Below the pieces are notes generated by a model. That model had not been told where the DNA came from. It made no database searches and saw nothing but the letters and a program-made list of their open reading frames with translations. A program made the position numbers and the translations under genes. Shown here in pieces: positions 11,301 to 19,957 of a stretch of 38,699 nt of DNA (positions within the stretch are counted from its first letter, which is position 1; each line of letters opens with the position of its first letter). This DNA is from Flavobacteriaceae bacterium (GTDB lineage: Bacteria; Bacteroidota; Bacteroidia; Flavobacteriales; Flavobacteriaceae). The DNA is taken from contig PAAD01000050.1 in the NCBI GenBank assembly GCA_002698745.1, forward strand, positions 35,933 to 74,631, in the 5' to 3' direction.

Positions 11301-12732
11301 TATTACCCAAAAAGAATTTGGGGTTTATAGTTCCTTCCATTGCCAAGGTGTCATAGCTGTATTTACGATAATTAAAATTTGTAAGTTCCCCTTTAATTGC
11401 CGCATTTAGATTAGACATATCAAAACCATTTCCAGAAACCACAACGCCAAGTCCTGTACGCCCAATAGTGGGAATGGCAGTAAGTTGACCAATGTCAAAA
11501 TCATTAGAAAAAAGATTAATAGAGTAATCATGAATTTTTTCTTCAAGATTAAAGGAGGCACTGCTCTGCATACGACCAAGTGCTGTTGTTAAGTCTGCTT
11601 TGATATTCCACATCTTATCTTTAAATGTTAATTTGGAATCAGTTGAAAGGTTGCCTAAACGTTTCAAAAACCCAGCTAATTCAGTGGACAAAGTAAAGGG
11701 AATGAATAAAGGGTTATTAGTTGTAGCCAAATTCAAATCAAGTTCAATTGACCTGGTATCAACATTAAAGATATTTTTAATATTTCCATCAAAATCGATA
11801 GTAGTGTTATGATGACTGATGTTAAATTTCTGGGTAGTAAAATCATTAACCAGACCATCTATATTTCCTTTTAACTCAACGAATTTACCCTTCCATTTTG
11901 GAATAATTTTTTTTAGGTCAGATGAACCCATTGTTGAGGAATTAAGATTAACATCAAGGTTTACTTTACCAACAAAATCATTTAATCCACCCTTGGGGTA
12001 AGTTAATTTAATGTCCGCATCAATTACACTCTCTTTAGTTTGAATAACCGCATTTTCCAGAATCATATTTGTTGGGGAAAATTGATATTTTCCTGCCAGT
12101 GAGGTTAGTTCTGTGTCATAATAATTTGTTTGGGAATTAAGCTGCCTTACATCAGCGCTGATTATATCTCCATCAATTCGAAAGTTTTTAATATCAGCGT
12201 TAAGTGAAGTAAATCGTTGTGCTCTACCTTTAAATTTATTTTTATTTTGAATAGTTATAGAAGCGTCTACCATACTTATTGATGAAGCGACTATTTGAGT
12301 TTTGCTTTTTGCACTTTCGACTGACTCAAAACGATTAAAAAACTGACTCACATTGGACTTGCTTTCATTCTCATAAATAGTACTATTAAATAACACATTT
12401 TTTAAAAAAATATTTCCAATATCATTATCGCCCTGCAAAATGGCGCTTAAGCGGAGTGTATTTAAACGAAGATAACCTGCATAAAGTAGTGTATCTTGCT
12501 TATGGTCATGTGCCAATATATCGTGTAGTTTAACATATCCAAAAGGGGAAACTTGTATACTGCTGATATCTATACTGGCACCAAAACGATCTTGAATACT
12601 TTTAGTAAAGCGTTGACCAAAATAAGTTTGTGTTACTGGAAGCATTAAAACAAACACAATCAACAATATAAAAAGTAAAATAGCAGAACTAATTCGTATA
12701 AATTTATTTTTTATTAGAGGCTTTTTTTCCAA
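8380..12732 (-). CDS. tamB: translocation/assembly module TamB domain-containing protein
   Basis: 1450 aa, single N-terminal TM, AsmA-like N-terminus (FGASIDISSIQVSPFGYVKLHDI), C-terminal TamB/DUF490 region (GSLLLEIDTAGSFAMWGDFIALEGIYNF...). Confidence 0.88.
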   Translation of the reverse strand: MEKKPLIKNKFIRISSAILLFILLIVFVLMLPVTQTYFGQRFTKSIQDRFGASIDISSIQVSPFGYVKLHDILAHDHKQDTLLYAGYLRLNTLRLSAILQGDNDIGNIFLKNVLFNSTIYENESKSNVSQFFNRFESVESAKSKTQIVASSISMVDASITIQNKNKFKGRAQRFTSLNADIKNFRIDGDIISADVRQLNSQTNYYDTELTSLAGKYQFSPTNMILENAVIQTKESVIDADIKLTYPKGGLNDFVGKVNLDVNLNSSTMGSSDLKKIIPKWKGKFVELKGNIDGLVNDFTTQKFNISHHNTTIDFDGNIKNIFNVDTRSIELDLNLATTNNPLFIPFTLSTELAGFLKRLGNLSTDSKLTFKDKMWNIKADLTTALGRMQSSASFNLEEKIHDYSINLFSNDFDIGQLTAIPTIGRTGLGVVVSGNGFDMSNLNAAIKGELTNFNYRKYSYDTLAMEGTINPKFFLGNMSISDKSIAIDLNGQVDFASETRNFSFNADIEYADFSALGWLSNGIDGVFSGSVDLALQGNNIDEMIGDLYIDEGVLETPTETYLFSSLSAQSRLTNGLRLVNISSEDVATGILIGNFKPSELGVLAKNALGSQFENYKPLPISPNQHVDFNFNLRGKIASALFKGVVSLDNNTFIKGSIKPDDSLFELDIRAPSIGINKTQLTGLSLIIDTTQPFYHSNISIDKIENPEGNLFDVKWINAHVSDKLYGRIEYKHSKAFDQANIINMAFTINDSSQAILEIKDAELLFNKKRWIIDKQNGNPTLVVANKNDFAFSNLNFMTDNSAITAEARQKGSDSFSLDMKFSNVYMSDLLSFQKDKWEGTINGFLNIQQSPYGFDGNSNLDFSELALNGVPLGEAELLLQSNKENQNYQLELQISDEGNDVFLATGILGVGNSFTDWEVDIAFSDYNLSLISGLTSDIFSPFNGKANGNLHLSSKAGKIIPTGSIFVNDLTLGVPYLNTLYKFTETVPFRFTEDVIKINRSGFSSGSKQTANLQGLLTHKSFSNWGLDMNINAKQLEVLNTTFTEESLYYGNAFFDGDAHLHGAFSNMQIDVVGETSTGTNIFIPIQYDTKIGDVSFINFVDKQTELDPDAAEPKRLKGLQLNFELDVTQEAEVEIVVDPETKSFLRGRGAGSLLLEIDTAGSFAMWGDFIALEGIYNFKNLGLIDKTFRLKPGGVIFWEGDPYGAQINMQAVYEVPGGANPAVLLDSDNISQKMPTDVSITLFGNLLSPETPTFEINFPNASGIVRNELNYRLNDEERRQLQAISLLSQGSFINEVSLAAISSQTLTNNLFQKASGIFDNIFTNENDKLNLGIDYLQGDRNDAVSIRNQDRLGVSLSTNINERILIDGKVGVPVGNEEETMIIGNVKLEFLLNKKGDLRARVFNKENEFQYFGDELGYTQGIGVGYQVRFDSFRELVNKIFNNNDNIKP

Positions 12733-12737
12733 AGTGT

Positions 12738-12745
12738 TAATTTTG
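12738..12745 (+). promoter_or_regulatory. putative -7 element (TAATTTTG) upstream of tsaD
   Basis: TAnnTTTG match in the 29-bp divergent tamB/tsaD gap. Confidence 0.35.
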
Positions 12746-12761
12746 TGCTTATTAATTTATT

Positions 12762-13757
12762 TTGGCAACTATCATTTTAGGTATTGAAACTTCTTGCGAC
12801 GACACTGCAGCTGCTGTTATCGTCGACGGCAAATTACGTGCCAACGTAGTTTCTCAACAGCTTGAACATGAAAATTACGGAGGCGTAATTCCAGAGCTCG
12901 CTTCTAGAGCTCACGTAGAACGCATCACCGCTGTCGTGGAAACTTCACTGTCAGAAGCAAATATCGATAAAAAAGACCTAACCGCAGTAGCCTATACCCA
13001 AGGCCCTGGGCTTATTGGATCCTTGCTTGTTGGAAATGCTTTTGCAAAATCGCTTTCTCTTGCACTAAACATACCTCTTATAGCTGTGCATCATATGCAA
13101 GCACATTTATTAGTACACTTCATCAACGATAACTTTCCAACACCCAACTTTCCATTCCTTGGGTTAACAGTTTCTGGTGGACATACACAGCTTGTGTATG
13201 TTAATAACGCTTACTCTTTTGATGTTTTGGGTGAAACATTAGACGATGCTGCTGGAGAAGCATTTGATAAAACAGGAAAAATGTTAGGATTACCTTACCC
13301 ATCAGGACCAATTATAGACAAATATGCCAAACTTGGTACGGCAAAATTTACTTTTGCGAGGCCAAGTGTTCCAAATTTAAACTTTAGTTTTAGTGGACTG
13401 AAAACAAGTGTATTGTACTTCTTAAGATCTGCTCAAGAAAAAGACTCTGATTTTATCAAAAAAAACCTTTATGATTTATGTGCATCTATTCAAGCTGCAA
13501 TTGTAACTGTATTAGTTGAAAAAGTAAAAACGGCCGTTAAGCAGACAGGTCTTAAGCAAGTTGTTTTGGGTGGAGGCGTCTCAGCCAACAGTGGATTGCG
13601 AATAGCACTTGAGGATTTTGATATGGAATTGTTCTTACCACCATTACCCTACACCACGGATAATGCAGCCATGATTGCCATGGCTGGATATTTAAAATTT
13701 AAAAAAGGTTCATTTGCTAATCTTACTAGTGAACCAAAAGCAAGAACTTCAATCTGA
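12762..13757 (+). CDS. tsaD: tRNA N6-adenosine threonylcarbamoyltransferase TsaD
   Basis: TTG start; ATIILGIETSCDDTAAAVI, HHMQAHL, GLTVSGGHTQLV, VVLGGGVSANSGLR. Confidence 0.97.
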   Translation: MATIILGIETSCDDTAAAVIVDGKLRANVVSQQLEHENYGGVIPELASRAHVERITAVVETSLSEANIDKKDLTAVAYTQGPGLIGSLLVGNAFAKSLSLALNIPLIAVHHMQAHLLVHFINDNFPTPNFPFLGLTVSGGHTQLVYVNNAYSFDVLGETLDDAAGEAFDKTGKMLGLPYPSGPIIDKYAKLGTAKFTFARPSVPNLNFSFSGLKTSVLYFLRSAQEKDSDFIKKNLYDLCASIQAAIVTVLVEKVKTAVKQTGLKQVVLGGGVSANSGLRIALEDFDMELFLPPLPYTTDNAAMIAMAGYLKFKKGSFANLTSEPKARTSI

Positions 13758-14452
13758 TGCAGCAATTTTACACACCGAACATAGACCTAAAATCAGAGAG
13801 CTATAATTTCAACGAAGTTGAAAGTAAACACGTAGCAAAAGTGCTACGCAAACGTGTAGGTGACGTTTTAAACTTAACTAACGGAAATGGAAAAATAATA
13901 AAAACAAAACTGAGTTCAGTTAGTTCAAAAAGTTGTATTGTTAAGCTTTTGGAAATTAAAGATATTCCAGCACCTAAAACTGCCATTCACATGATTGTGG
14001 CTCCCACCAAAAATATAACTAGATTTGAATGGTTTTTAGAAAAAGCTACAGAACTTGGTGTTTATAAAATTACTCCTTTATTGTGTGATAGAAGTGAAAG
14101 GAAATACATTAAACACGAACGCTGTGAAAAGGTTATTCAAGCTGCAATAAAGCAGTCGCTTCGCGCGTACATGCCTATACTTACTCCATTAACGCCATTA
14201 AAAGAATTAGATCTTAAAGGTCCAACCTTTTTCGCCCACTGCACGGAAAGCCCAAAAAAAAGCTTAAGAGATGTTGTTAATGGACATTCTAACTGTAGTA
14301 TACTGATTGGACCGGAGGGAGATTTTTCCAAAAACGAAATAGCATGGGCAAATGATCAAAGTTTTACAGCCGTACACCTTGGAAACAATAGACTTCGCAC
14401 AGAAACAGCAGCATTAGCCGCATTGCACACCGCGTTAATTATGAATCAATAA
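13757..14452 (+). CDS. rsmE: 16S rRNA (uracil1498-N3)-methyltransferase
   Basis: HMIVAPTKNITRFEWFLEKATELGV, ILIGPEGDFSKNEIAWA, LGNNRLRTETAALAAL. Confidence 0.95.
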   Translation: MQQFYTPNIDLKSESYNFNEVESKHVAKVLRKRVGDVLNLTNGNGKIIKTKLSSVSSKSCIVKLLEIKDIPAPKTAIHMIVAPTKNITRFEWFLEKATELGVYKITPLLCDRSERKYIKHERCEKVIQAAIKQSLRAYMPILTPLTPLKELDLKGPTFFAHCTESPKKSLRDVVNGHSNCSILIGPEGDFSKNEIAWANDQSFTAVHLGNNRLRTETAALAALHTALIMNQ

Positions 14453-14472
14453 TAAATTTTTACCTTAGGGCA

Positions 14473-15555
14473 GTGAATGGAAATAATATTACTCGCGGAA
14501 TTGTTCAAGCCTTTCTTCTCATTGTTGGGATTGTAGCACTATTTAATCTTATTATGATGGCACAGCCCATACTGGGGTATGTGTTTTTAGCTATTGTTGT
14601 TTCACTTGTGGGACAGCCCATAAAGGGTTTTTTAAACAAGAGGCTTAGGTTTACGAACACACTTGCAACTGTTATTACACTGCTAGTGTTATTGTTGCTT
14701 ATTCTTGGACTGGGATCCTTAATTGTTCCTGTTATTACAGCACAAGCACAAAACTTATCACTGCTTCAAATCGATCAATGGGAGGCTGATTTACTTATAT
14801 TGGTTACAGACTTAGACATGTATTTTGACAAGTACGACATAAACCTTACTGATAGCATTAATGATCTGCTATCTAAAGTTGATTTTAGCTTCCTTCCCAA
14901 CCTATTAAATGGATTTTTAGGATTTTTAGGCGGATTTACAATTGCATTATTTTCTGTCTTATTCATCAGTTTCTTTATGCTTAAAGACAGTTCGTTATTA
15001 TTGAGGAGCATTTTACTTTTATTTAGTGATGATAAAAAAGAACGTATAGAGCGCTCATTTACTAGAGTTGTTACTTTATTATCTCGGTACTTTTCTGGGA
15101 TACTTTTACAAATAACTATCCTATTCTTATTTTATTCTGGAGTGCTGCTAACTTTTGATATTCCAAATGCCTTGACCATTGCGCTTATATGTGCCTTATT
15201 TAATATCATTCCGTATATAGGACCACTTGCAGGGGCTGTTTTAATGATTATACTAACCATGGTAAGTAATCTTGGTGCAGACATTGCGAGTGTAATTGTA
15301 CCCAAAACAATTTATGTATTTATCGGTTTTGTAATAGGTCAGCTTATAGATAACTTCTTTTCACAACCTTATATTTTTTCAAAGAGTGTTAAATCACACC
15401 CCCTTGAGATATTTCTTATTATCATTCTTGCTGGGCTATTGGCTGGTCCATTGGGTATGCTGTTGGCGGTGCCACTATATACTGTTTTAAAAGTGATTTT
15501 AAGTGAGTTTTTAAATGAGAACAGATTAGTCAAGGAATTAACTAAAAACATGTAA
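14473..15555 (+). CDS. AI-2E family transporter
   Basis: GTG start; multi-TM with ALICALFNIIPYIGPLAGAVLMIIL and FIGFVIGQLIDNFFSQPYIFSKSVKSHPLEIFLIIILAGLLAGPLGMLLAVPLYTVLKV. Confidence 0.92.
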   Translation: MNGNNITRGIVQAFLLIVGIVALFNLIMMAQPILGYVFLAIVVSLVGQPIKGFLNKRLRFTNTLATVITLLVLLLLILGLGSLIVPVITAQAQNLSLLQIDQWEADLLILVTDLDMYFDKYDINLTDSINDLLSKVDFSFLPNLLNGFLGFLGGFTIALFSVLFISFFMLKDSSLLLRSILLLFSDDKKERIERSFTRVVTLLSRYFSGILLQITILFLFYSGVLLTFDIPNALTIALICALFNIIPYIGPLAGAVLMIILTMVSNLGADIASVIVPKTIYVFIGFVIGQLIDNFFSQPYIFSKSVKSHPLEIFLIIILAGLLAGPLGMLLAVPLYTVLKVILSEFLNENRLVKELTKNM

Positions 15556-15557
15556 AT

Positions 15558-15872
15558 ATGCTATACGTAAATACTGAAACAATAGCTGGAAAAAAAATTG
15601 TTGAATCTCTAGGCGTGGCGCGCGGCAGTACGGTACGCTCCCGCAACATTGGAAGAGATGTTTTTGCTGCAATTAAAAACATTGTAGGTGGTGAAATTGA
15701 AGAGTACACCAAACTACAAGCAGATGCACGCGAACAGGCATTAAAACGCATGATTGACGATGCAAATCATATGGGAGCTGATGCAGTAGTAAATGTTCGA
15801 TTTACAACATCTGTTGTTGCCCAAGGCGCTTCTGAAATTCTTGCCTTCGGTACTGCTGTTAAAATAAATTAA
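15558..15872 (+). CDS. YbjQ family (heavy-metal-binding domain) protein
   Basis: 104 aa; ARGSTVRSRNIGRDVFAAIKNIVGGEIEEYTKL...ANHMGADAVVNVRF. Confidence 0.9.
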   Translation: MLYVNTETIAGKKIVESLGVARGSTVRSRNIGRDVFAAIKNIVGGEIEEYTKLQADAREQALKRMIDDANHMGADAVVNVRFTTSVVAQGASEILAFGTAVKIN

Positions 15873-15977
15873 ATGATTCATATTATTTGGATTAGCATTG
15901 TTATTGCTGTGATATTTGCTATTGTCAACCGGATCCGTCAAAAAGGTAAAGAAGATTTTGACGAACGCGATAATTAG
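15873..15977 (+). CDS. small single-TM protein (34 aa), hypothetical
   Basis: ATG immediately after the ybjQ-like stop; MIHIIWISIVIAVIFAIVNRIRQKGKEDFDERDN; TM plus charged tail. Below the ORF-track size cutoff. Confidence 0.5.
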   Translation: MIHIIWISIVIAVIFAIVNRIRQKGKEDFDERDN

Positions 15978-16029
15978 TTGGCGGATTCCTTTTGATAACG
16001 TATTTTTGCCGGCGCTTTATTACTTTACA

Positions 16030-16113
16030 GGAGAGGTGCCAGAGTGGTAATGGAGCAGATTGCTAATCTGTCAACGCGTAAGTGTTGCCTGGGTTCGAAT
16101 CCCAGTCTCTCCG
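16030..16113 (+). tRNA. tRNA-Ser (anticodon GCT)
   Basis: GGAGAGG/TCTCTCC acceptor, anticodon loop TTGCTAA on stem GCAGA/TCTGT, long variable arm, GGTTCGAATCC T-loop. Confidence 0.95.
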
Positions 16114-16184
16114 CAACTTAACTCAAGCTTTTTGGAAATCTTTCAGAACATTCAAAAAGTATTGAGTTTAATTAGAAAAAATTA

Positions 16185-16258
16185 GGTCGCGTAGCTCAGC
16201 TGGATAGAGCATCTGCCTTCTAAGCAGACGGTCCTAGGTTCGAATCCTAGCGCGATCA
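16185..16258 (+). tRNA. tRNA-Arg (anticodon TCT)
   Basis: GGTCGCG/CGCGATC acceptor, TAGCTCAGCTGGATAGAGC D-arm, loop CTTCTAA, GGTTCGAATCC T-arm. Confidence 0.96.
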
Positions 16259-16394
16259 CAATACATTATTAAGGTTTAAAAACAATTTGATTTTTTGACC
16301 GTTATTAGATGTAAGGTTTTTTTTAAAATGATAGTCTGTAAAAACCCAAACTAACCATCAAAAAATAATAAGTGAAAAGGTAAGGCTAACGATA

Positions 16395-18410
16395 TTATTC
16401 CGGGTAAGAAACCCTTAAGTGATAACTACTAATGAGTTTCTCAACCAAAACTTTTTTAATTGTTTCAATCTCACTAAGGGTAATATCAGCTGCTAAGAAT
16501 TGCTTCTCATCCATAAGACGTTGTACGACCTTGTCAACAAAGGCAATAATTTTCTCCGCTGTAGGTTCTTTTAAACTTTTTGATGCTGCCTCCACTCCAT
16601 CTGATATCATGACAATAGCTGTTTCCTTTGAAAAAGGCTTAGGACCAGGATATTTAAATTGTTCAATATCTACTTCATCGTTATCCTGCTTAGCCTGTTG
16701 ATAAAAATAAAGCACTGTTGTTGTACCGTGATGCGTTCGTATAAATTCAACAACTCTATCTGGCAACTTGGCTTTTCTAGCAAGTGTAATCCCATGCAGC
16801 ACATGGTCTATGATAATTTTAGCACTTACTTGAGAAGAAAGATCATCATGTGGACTATATGAGGCTTGGTTTTCACTAAAGAAAACAGGATTCTTCATTT
16901 TTCCTATATCGTGATACAATGCACCTACCCTTGTAAGCAATGTATTAGCATCAATAGCATTGGCAGCAGCTTCAGCTATATTAGCTACTTGTAAAGAATG
17001 TTGAAATGTTCCTGGAGCTTTGTTAGCCAATTCACGAAGAAGCTTACTGTTCGTGTCAGAAAGTTCCAAAAGTGAAGCATCAGATACCAAACCAAATACC
17101 TTTTCGAAAATATATATAAGTGGTTGAACAAATAAAATTACTAAACCATTTATTACGAATAGCAATAATACATCATACGACAACTGGCTTAAATTACCAT
17201 CATGAATTAAAGTGAAAGCAATATAGGATACAACATATAAACCAACAATAAGCCCTACTGAAATAAACAGTTTTGCACGTCGGTACAGATCATTTACTGT
17301 AAGTGATGCCAAAATACCCGCCATCATGTGTAAAAACATAAATTCAAAGCTATTTGGAACTAATAATGCAAGTAGAAACAGAGCAATCATTAAAGAAAAA
17401 AGAGCAATACGCGTGTCAAAAAAAGTACGCAATATTAGTGGCAGCATACATATGGGTACAGCGTAAACATATAGGGGGTTTTCATCAACAACTGCTTTGG
17501 TTATTAAGACCATCAACAATATGTTGACGCACAAAAAGGTAATACGCTTGTTGTTTTCAAACACTAAATGTCTTGTGCGCCATAAGAAAACAAAAAGAAG
17601 TAAAACAGGAATAATAACCAATAGAGTATAACCTAAAATAATCCAAGCTGTATTTGACTGGGTCCAAGTTTGAGATTCATATTCAAGCTGTAGAGACTGC
17701 AAGAATTTTAACTTCTCGCCTTCAACAACCTCACCTTTTGCAATGATTCGTGTTCCTTTAGTAACCAATCCGCGAATAGATACTATCCCTGCTACGGCTT
17801 CGGAACGAAATTGTTTAGTCAAGGCCTCATCATACAAAATATTGGGTTTTATTAGAGATAAAAAATACTGTTTACTCGCTTCTGATAAAATATTCATTCC
17901 TAATTCAAGTAATTGATTTTCCAATAAATTTTTAACATCTAAATCTGTATGCAAATCGGTAAGTTTTACAGTCTTTTTTCTCTTATTATTTACCAGTGCA
18001 ACTTCGTCTTCAACTTGAGTCTCAGAAAATGATACTACACCAATATTATACATACCCTCTATTGTAGCTCGCCAATTAAAAAAAAGATTGTTCGATACTT
18101 CGGTGTCAGGAAGTTCAGCAACATATTGATCAAAAGCATCGATCACAGCTGGCATAACCTTTTGATTTACCGAAAAGTAACGTGGAATATTTTTTTCTAA
18201 GCTGGTTCTTTCTTGCTCTAACTCAACTTGTGTCTTTTGGATAGGAAAATCATATGGCGCCAAAAGAGTTTCATATTGCCAAGGCTTACCCACTTGTATT
18301 TCATATTGGAAGCTTCCTGCCCTTGGTAGCAGGTAAACTATCAAACCTACAAAAAACACCACAAGTAGTGTCTTATAAAGAATAGCTTGAAATCTGTAAA
18401 AAAAAGACAT
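16395..18410 (-). CDS. 7TM-HD family phosphohydrolase (PgpH-like, putative c-di-AMP phosphodiesterase)
   Basis: 7TMR-HDED extracellular region, multi-TM, HD domain ANKAPGTFQHSLQVANIAEAAANAIDANTLLTRVGALYHDIGKMKNP. Confidence 0.92.
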   Translation of the reverse strand: MSFFYRFQAILYKTLLVVFFVGLIVYLLPRAGSFQYEIQVGKPWQYETLLAPYDFPIQKTQVELEQERTSLEKNIPRYFSVNQKVMPAVIDAFDQYVAELPDTEVSNNLFFNWRATIEGMYNIGVVSFSETQVEDEVALVNNKRKKTVKLTDLHTDLDVKNLLENQLLELGMNILSEASKQYFLSLIKPNILYDEALTKQFRSEAVAGIVSIRGLVTKGTRIIAKGEVVEGEKLKFLQSLQLEYESQTWTQSNTAWIILGYTLLVIIPVLLLFVFLWRTRHLVFENNKRITFLCVNILLMVLITKAVVDENPLYVYAVPICMLPLILRTFFDTRIALFSLMIALFLLALLVPNSFEFMFLHMMAGILASLTVNDLYRRAKLFISVGLIVGLYVVSYIAFTLIHDGNLSQLSYDVLLLFVINGLVILFVQPLIYIFEKVFGLVSDASLLELSDTNSKLLRELANKAPGTFQHSLQVANIAEAAANAIDANTLLTRVGALYHDIGKMKNPVFFSENQASYSPHDDLSSQVSAKIIIDHVLHGITLARKAKLPDRVVEFIRTHHGTTTVLYFYQQAKQDNDEVDIEQFKYPGPKPFSKETAIVMISDGVEAASKSLKEPTAEKIIAFVDKVVQRLMDEKQFLAADITLSEIETIKKVLVEKLISSYHLRVSYPE

Positions 18411-18423
18411 AAAAAAATTTAAT

Positions 18424-18431
18424 CAAAAATA
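18424..18431 (-). promoter_or_regulatory. putative -7 element (TATTTTTG) upstream of the PgpH-like gene
   Basis: TAnnTTTG on minus strand, 13 nt before the ATG. Confidence 0.35.
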
Positions 18432-18693
18432 CCAATTTTAAAAAGACATTAACACTCTCTTTATTTTATCATTTTTTTAAAGAATAACATATGGTATTTA
18501 TAGTTTGTGTTTAGCTTCTCATCATTAAGCTACTCAAATTGATTCAATGCATGAAAGTGAGGATTTATATACTGATACATTTGATTTTGTACAAAAAAAA
18601 TGGAGTAATTTTGAGCTTGTAGTTGCAACTATTAAGTTTATTGCATTTAAATAGCTTAGCGATAAAGAGATATATTTTTATCAACAAATAAAT

Positions 18694-19947
18694 CTAAAGA
18701 CTATCTAACATATCTCTGTATTTCTTAAAATTTGCTGTGTCTCCAATAGTGCCGAAAATATTTTTCAAAGTAGTTAATGCGTCAGTATTTTTAGGGTTAA
18801 TGGAAATCAGTTTTTCTAAATAGGGCACAGCTTCTAAGAAAAGAGCTTCTCTCTTCTGCTTAAGTGCATCATATTTTTTGTTTTCAGCAGCTGAGTTTCC
18901 TAATTTATTCATCTGATCTACAATATCGGACTCACCTTCTAAAATAACAGATGCTAAATTAAGATAAGTAGCCTCATAGGCAGGGTCCAACTCAATTGCT
19001 TTTTTATAGTACGATATTGAAGCATCACGGTTGCCTTTGTTACCATTCACAACTCCTAAATTATAGTATAATACTGCATTATTTGGATCTTGGGATATGG
19101 CTTCTTCCATAAGCGAAGCAAATCGCACCTCGTCACCAATTTTGTTATATAAATCCGCTTCTGTCAAAATCAAGCCAACGTCCTTTGGAGATAAAATACG
19201 GGCATCCTTTACCGCTTTCATTGCAGCATCATTATCGCCTTTTTGCACATATATCAAAGCAATATTTTTAACAATTTCGGGGCGTCTGGATGGGGTTAAA
19301 TCTTCACGTAGATTAGTGAATTCTTTTGATTTTTTATAAATAGCTAAAGTAGCTGCATCAGGCACTTCAATTTCCTCTCCAGATGAAATTTCAGTAGCGT
19401 AATATATTGTCTTACGTCCTTCATAATTAAGATCCTCAAGTAGTAAATAATAATTCAATGAAGTGTCGTAATCTCCAGCATTCACAGCACTTGAAGCTGC
19501 GTAGTATAAGTAGTCTGTGTTATTTTGAGGATCTATTTGGTATGCCATATTTAGCAGCTTTGATGCTGCTTGATATTCTTGAAGACTATTCAAATCAACA
19601 GCTTCATTAATTAAGTCGTTGGTCAAACTTGGAATATTAAGTCTAATAAGTGTTGAGTACTTTTTTAAGTTAGCGCTTTCTTCAATAAAATTTGTCTTAT
19701 CAAATGCAACTATAGCTCCATCAAAATCTTTACTTTTTTGCTTTGAAATACCATACAAATAATAGTAATGCGAAATGTATTTTGCCTCTGCATTTTCAAT
19801 AAGGGGTTGCATTTCATCTAAGGCAACTAATGCCTTTTTATAAAGACTTGCATCAACAAGTTTTTGAGCTGATTTAAGCTCCTTTTTTTGTGCCACAGCC
19901 GCATAAGAAATTAGGGCAACTAGAAGCATGGGGAAATAAAATTTCAT
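18694..19947 (-). CDS. tetratricopeptide repeat protein
   Basis: Signal peptide MKFYFPMLLVALISYAAVAQ; TPRs (AVLYYNLGVVNGNKGNRDASISYYKKAIELDPAYEATYLNLASV). Start placed at 19947, after the gyrA stop, not at 19977. Confidence 0.88.
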   Translation of the reverse strand: MKFYFPMLLVALISYAAVAQKKELKSAQKLVDASLYKKALVALDEMQPLIENAEAKYISHYYYLYGISKQKSKDFDGAIVAFDKTNFIEESANLKKYSTLIRLNIPSLTNDLINEAVDLNSLQEYQAASKLLNMAYQIDPQNNTDYLYYAASSAVNAGDYDTSLNYYLLLEDLNYEGRKTIYYATEISSGEEIEVPDAATLAIYKKSKEFTNLREDLTPSRRPEIVKNIALIYVQKGDNDAAMKAVKDARILSPKDVGLILTEADLYNKIGDEVRFASLMEEAISQDPNNAVLYYNLGVVNGNKGNRDASISYYKKAIELDPAYEATYLNLASVILEGESDIVDQMNKLGNSAAENKKYDALKQKREALFLEAVPYLEKLISINPKNTDALTTLKNIFGTIGDTANFKKYRDMLDSL

Positions 19948-19957
19948 ATTAAATAAT

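Noticed and set aside
8922-12001. Numerous short ORFs on both strands inside tamB (e.g. 8922-9152, 9200-9586, 11600-11812)
   Set aside because: Fully contained in the long tamB frame, no family signature, low-complexity translations.
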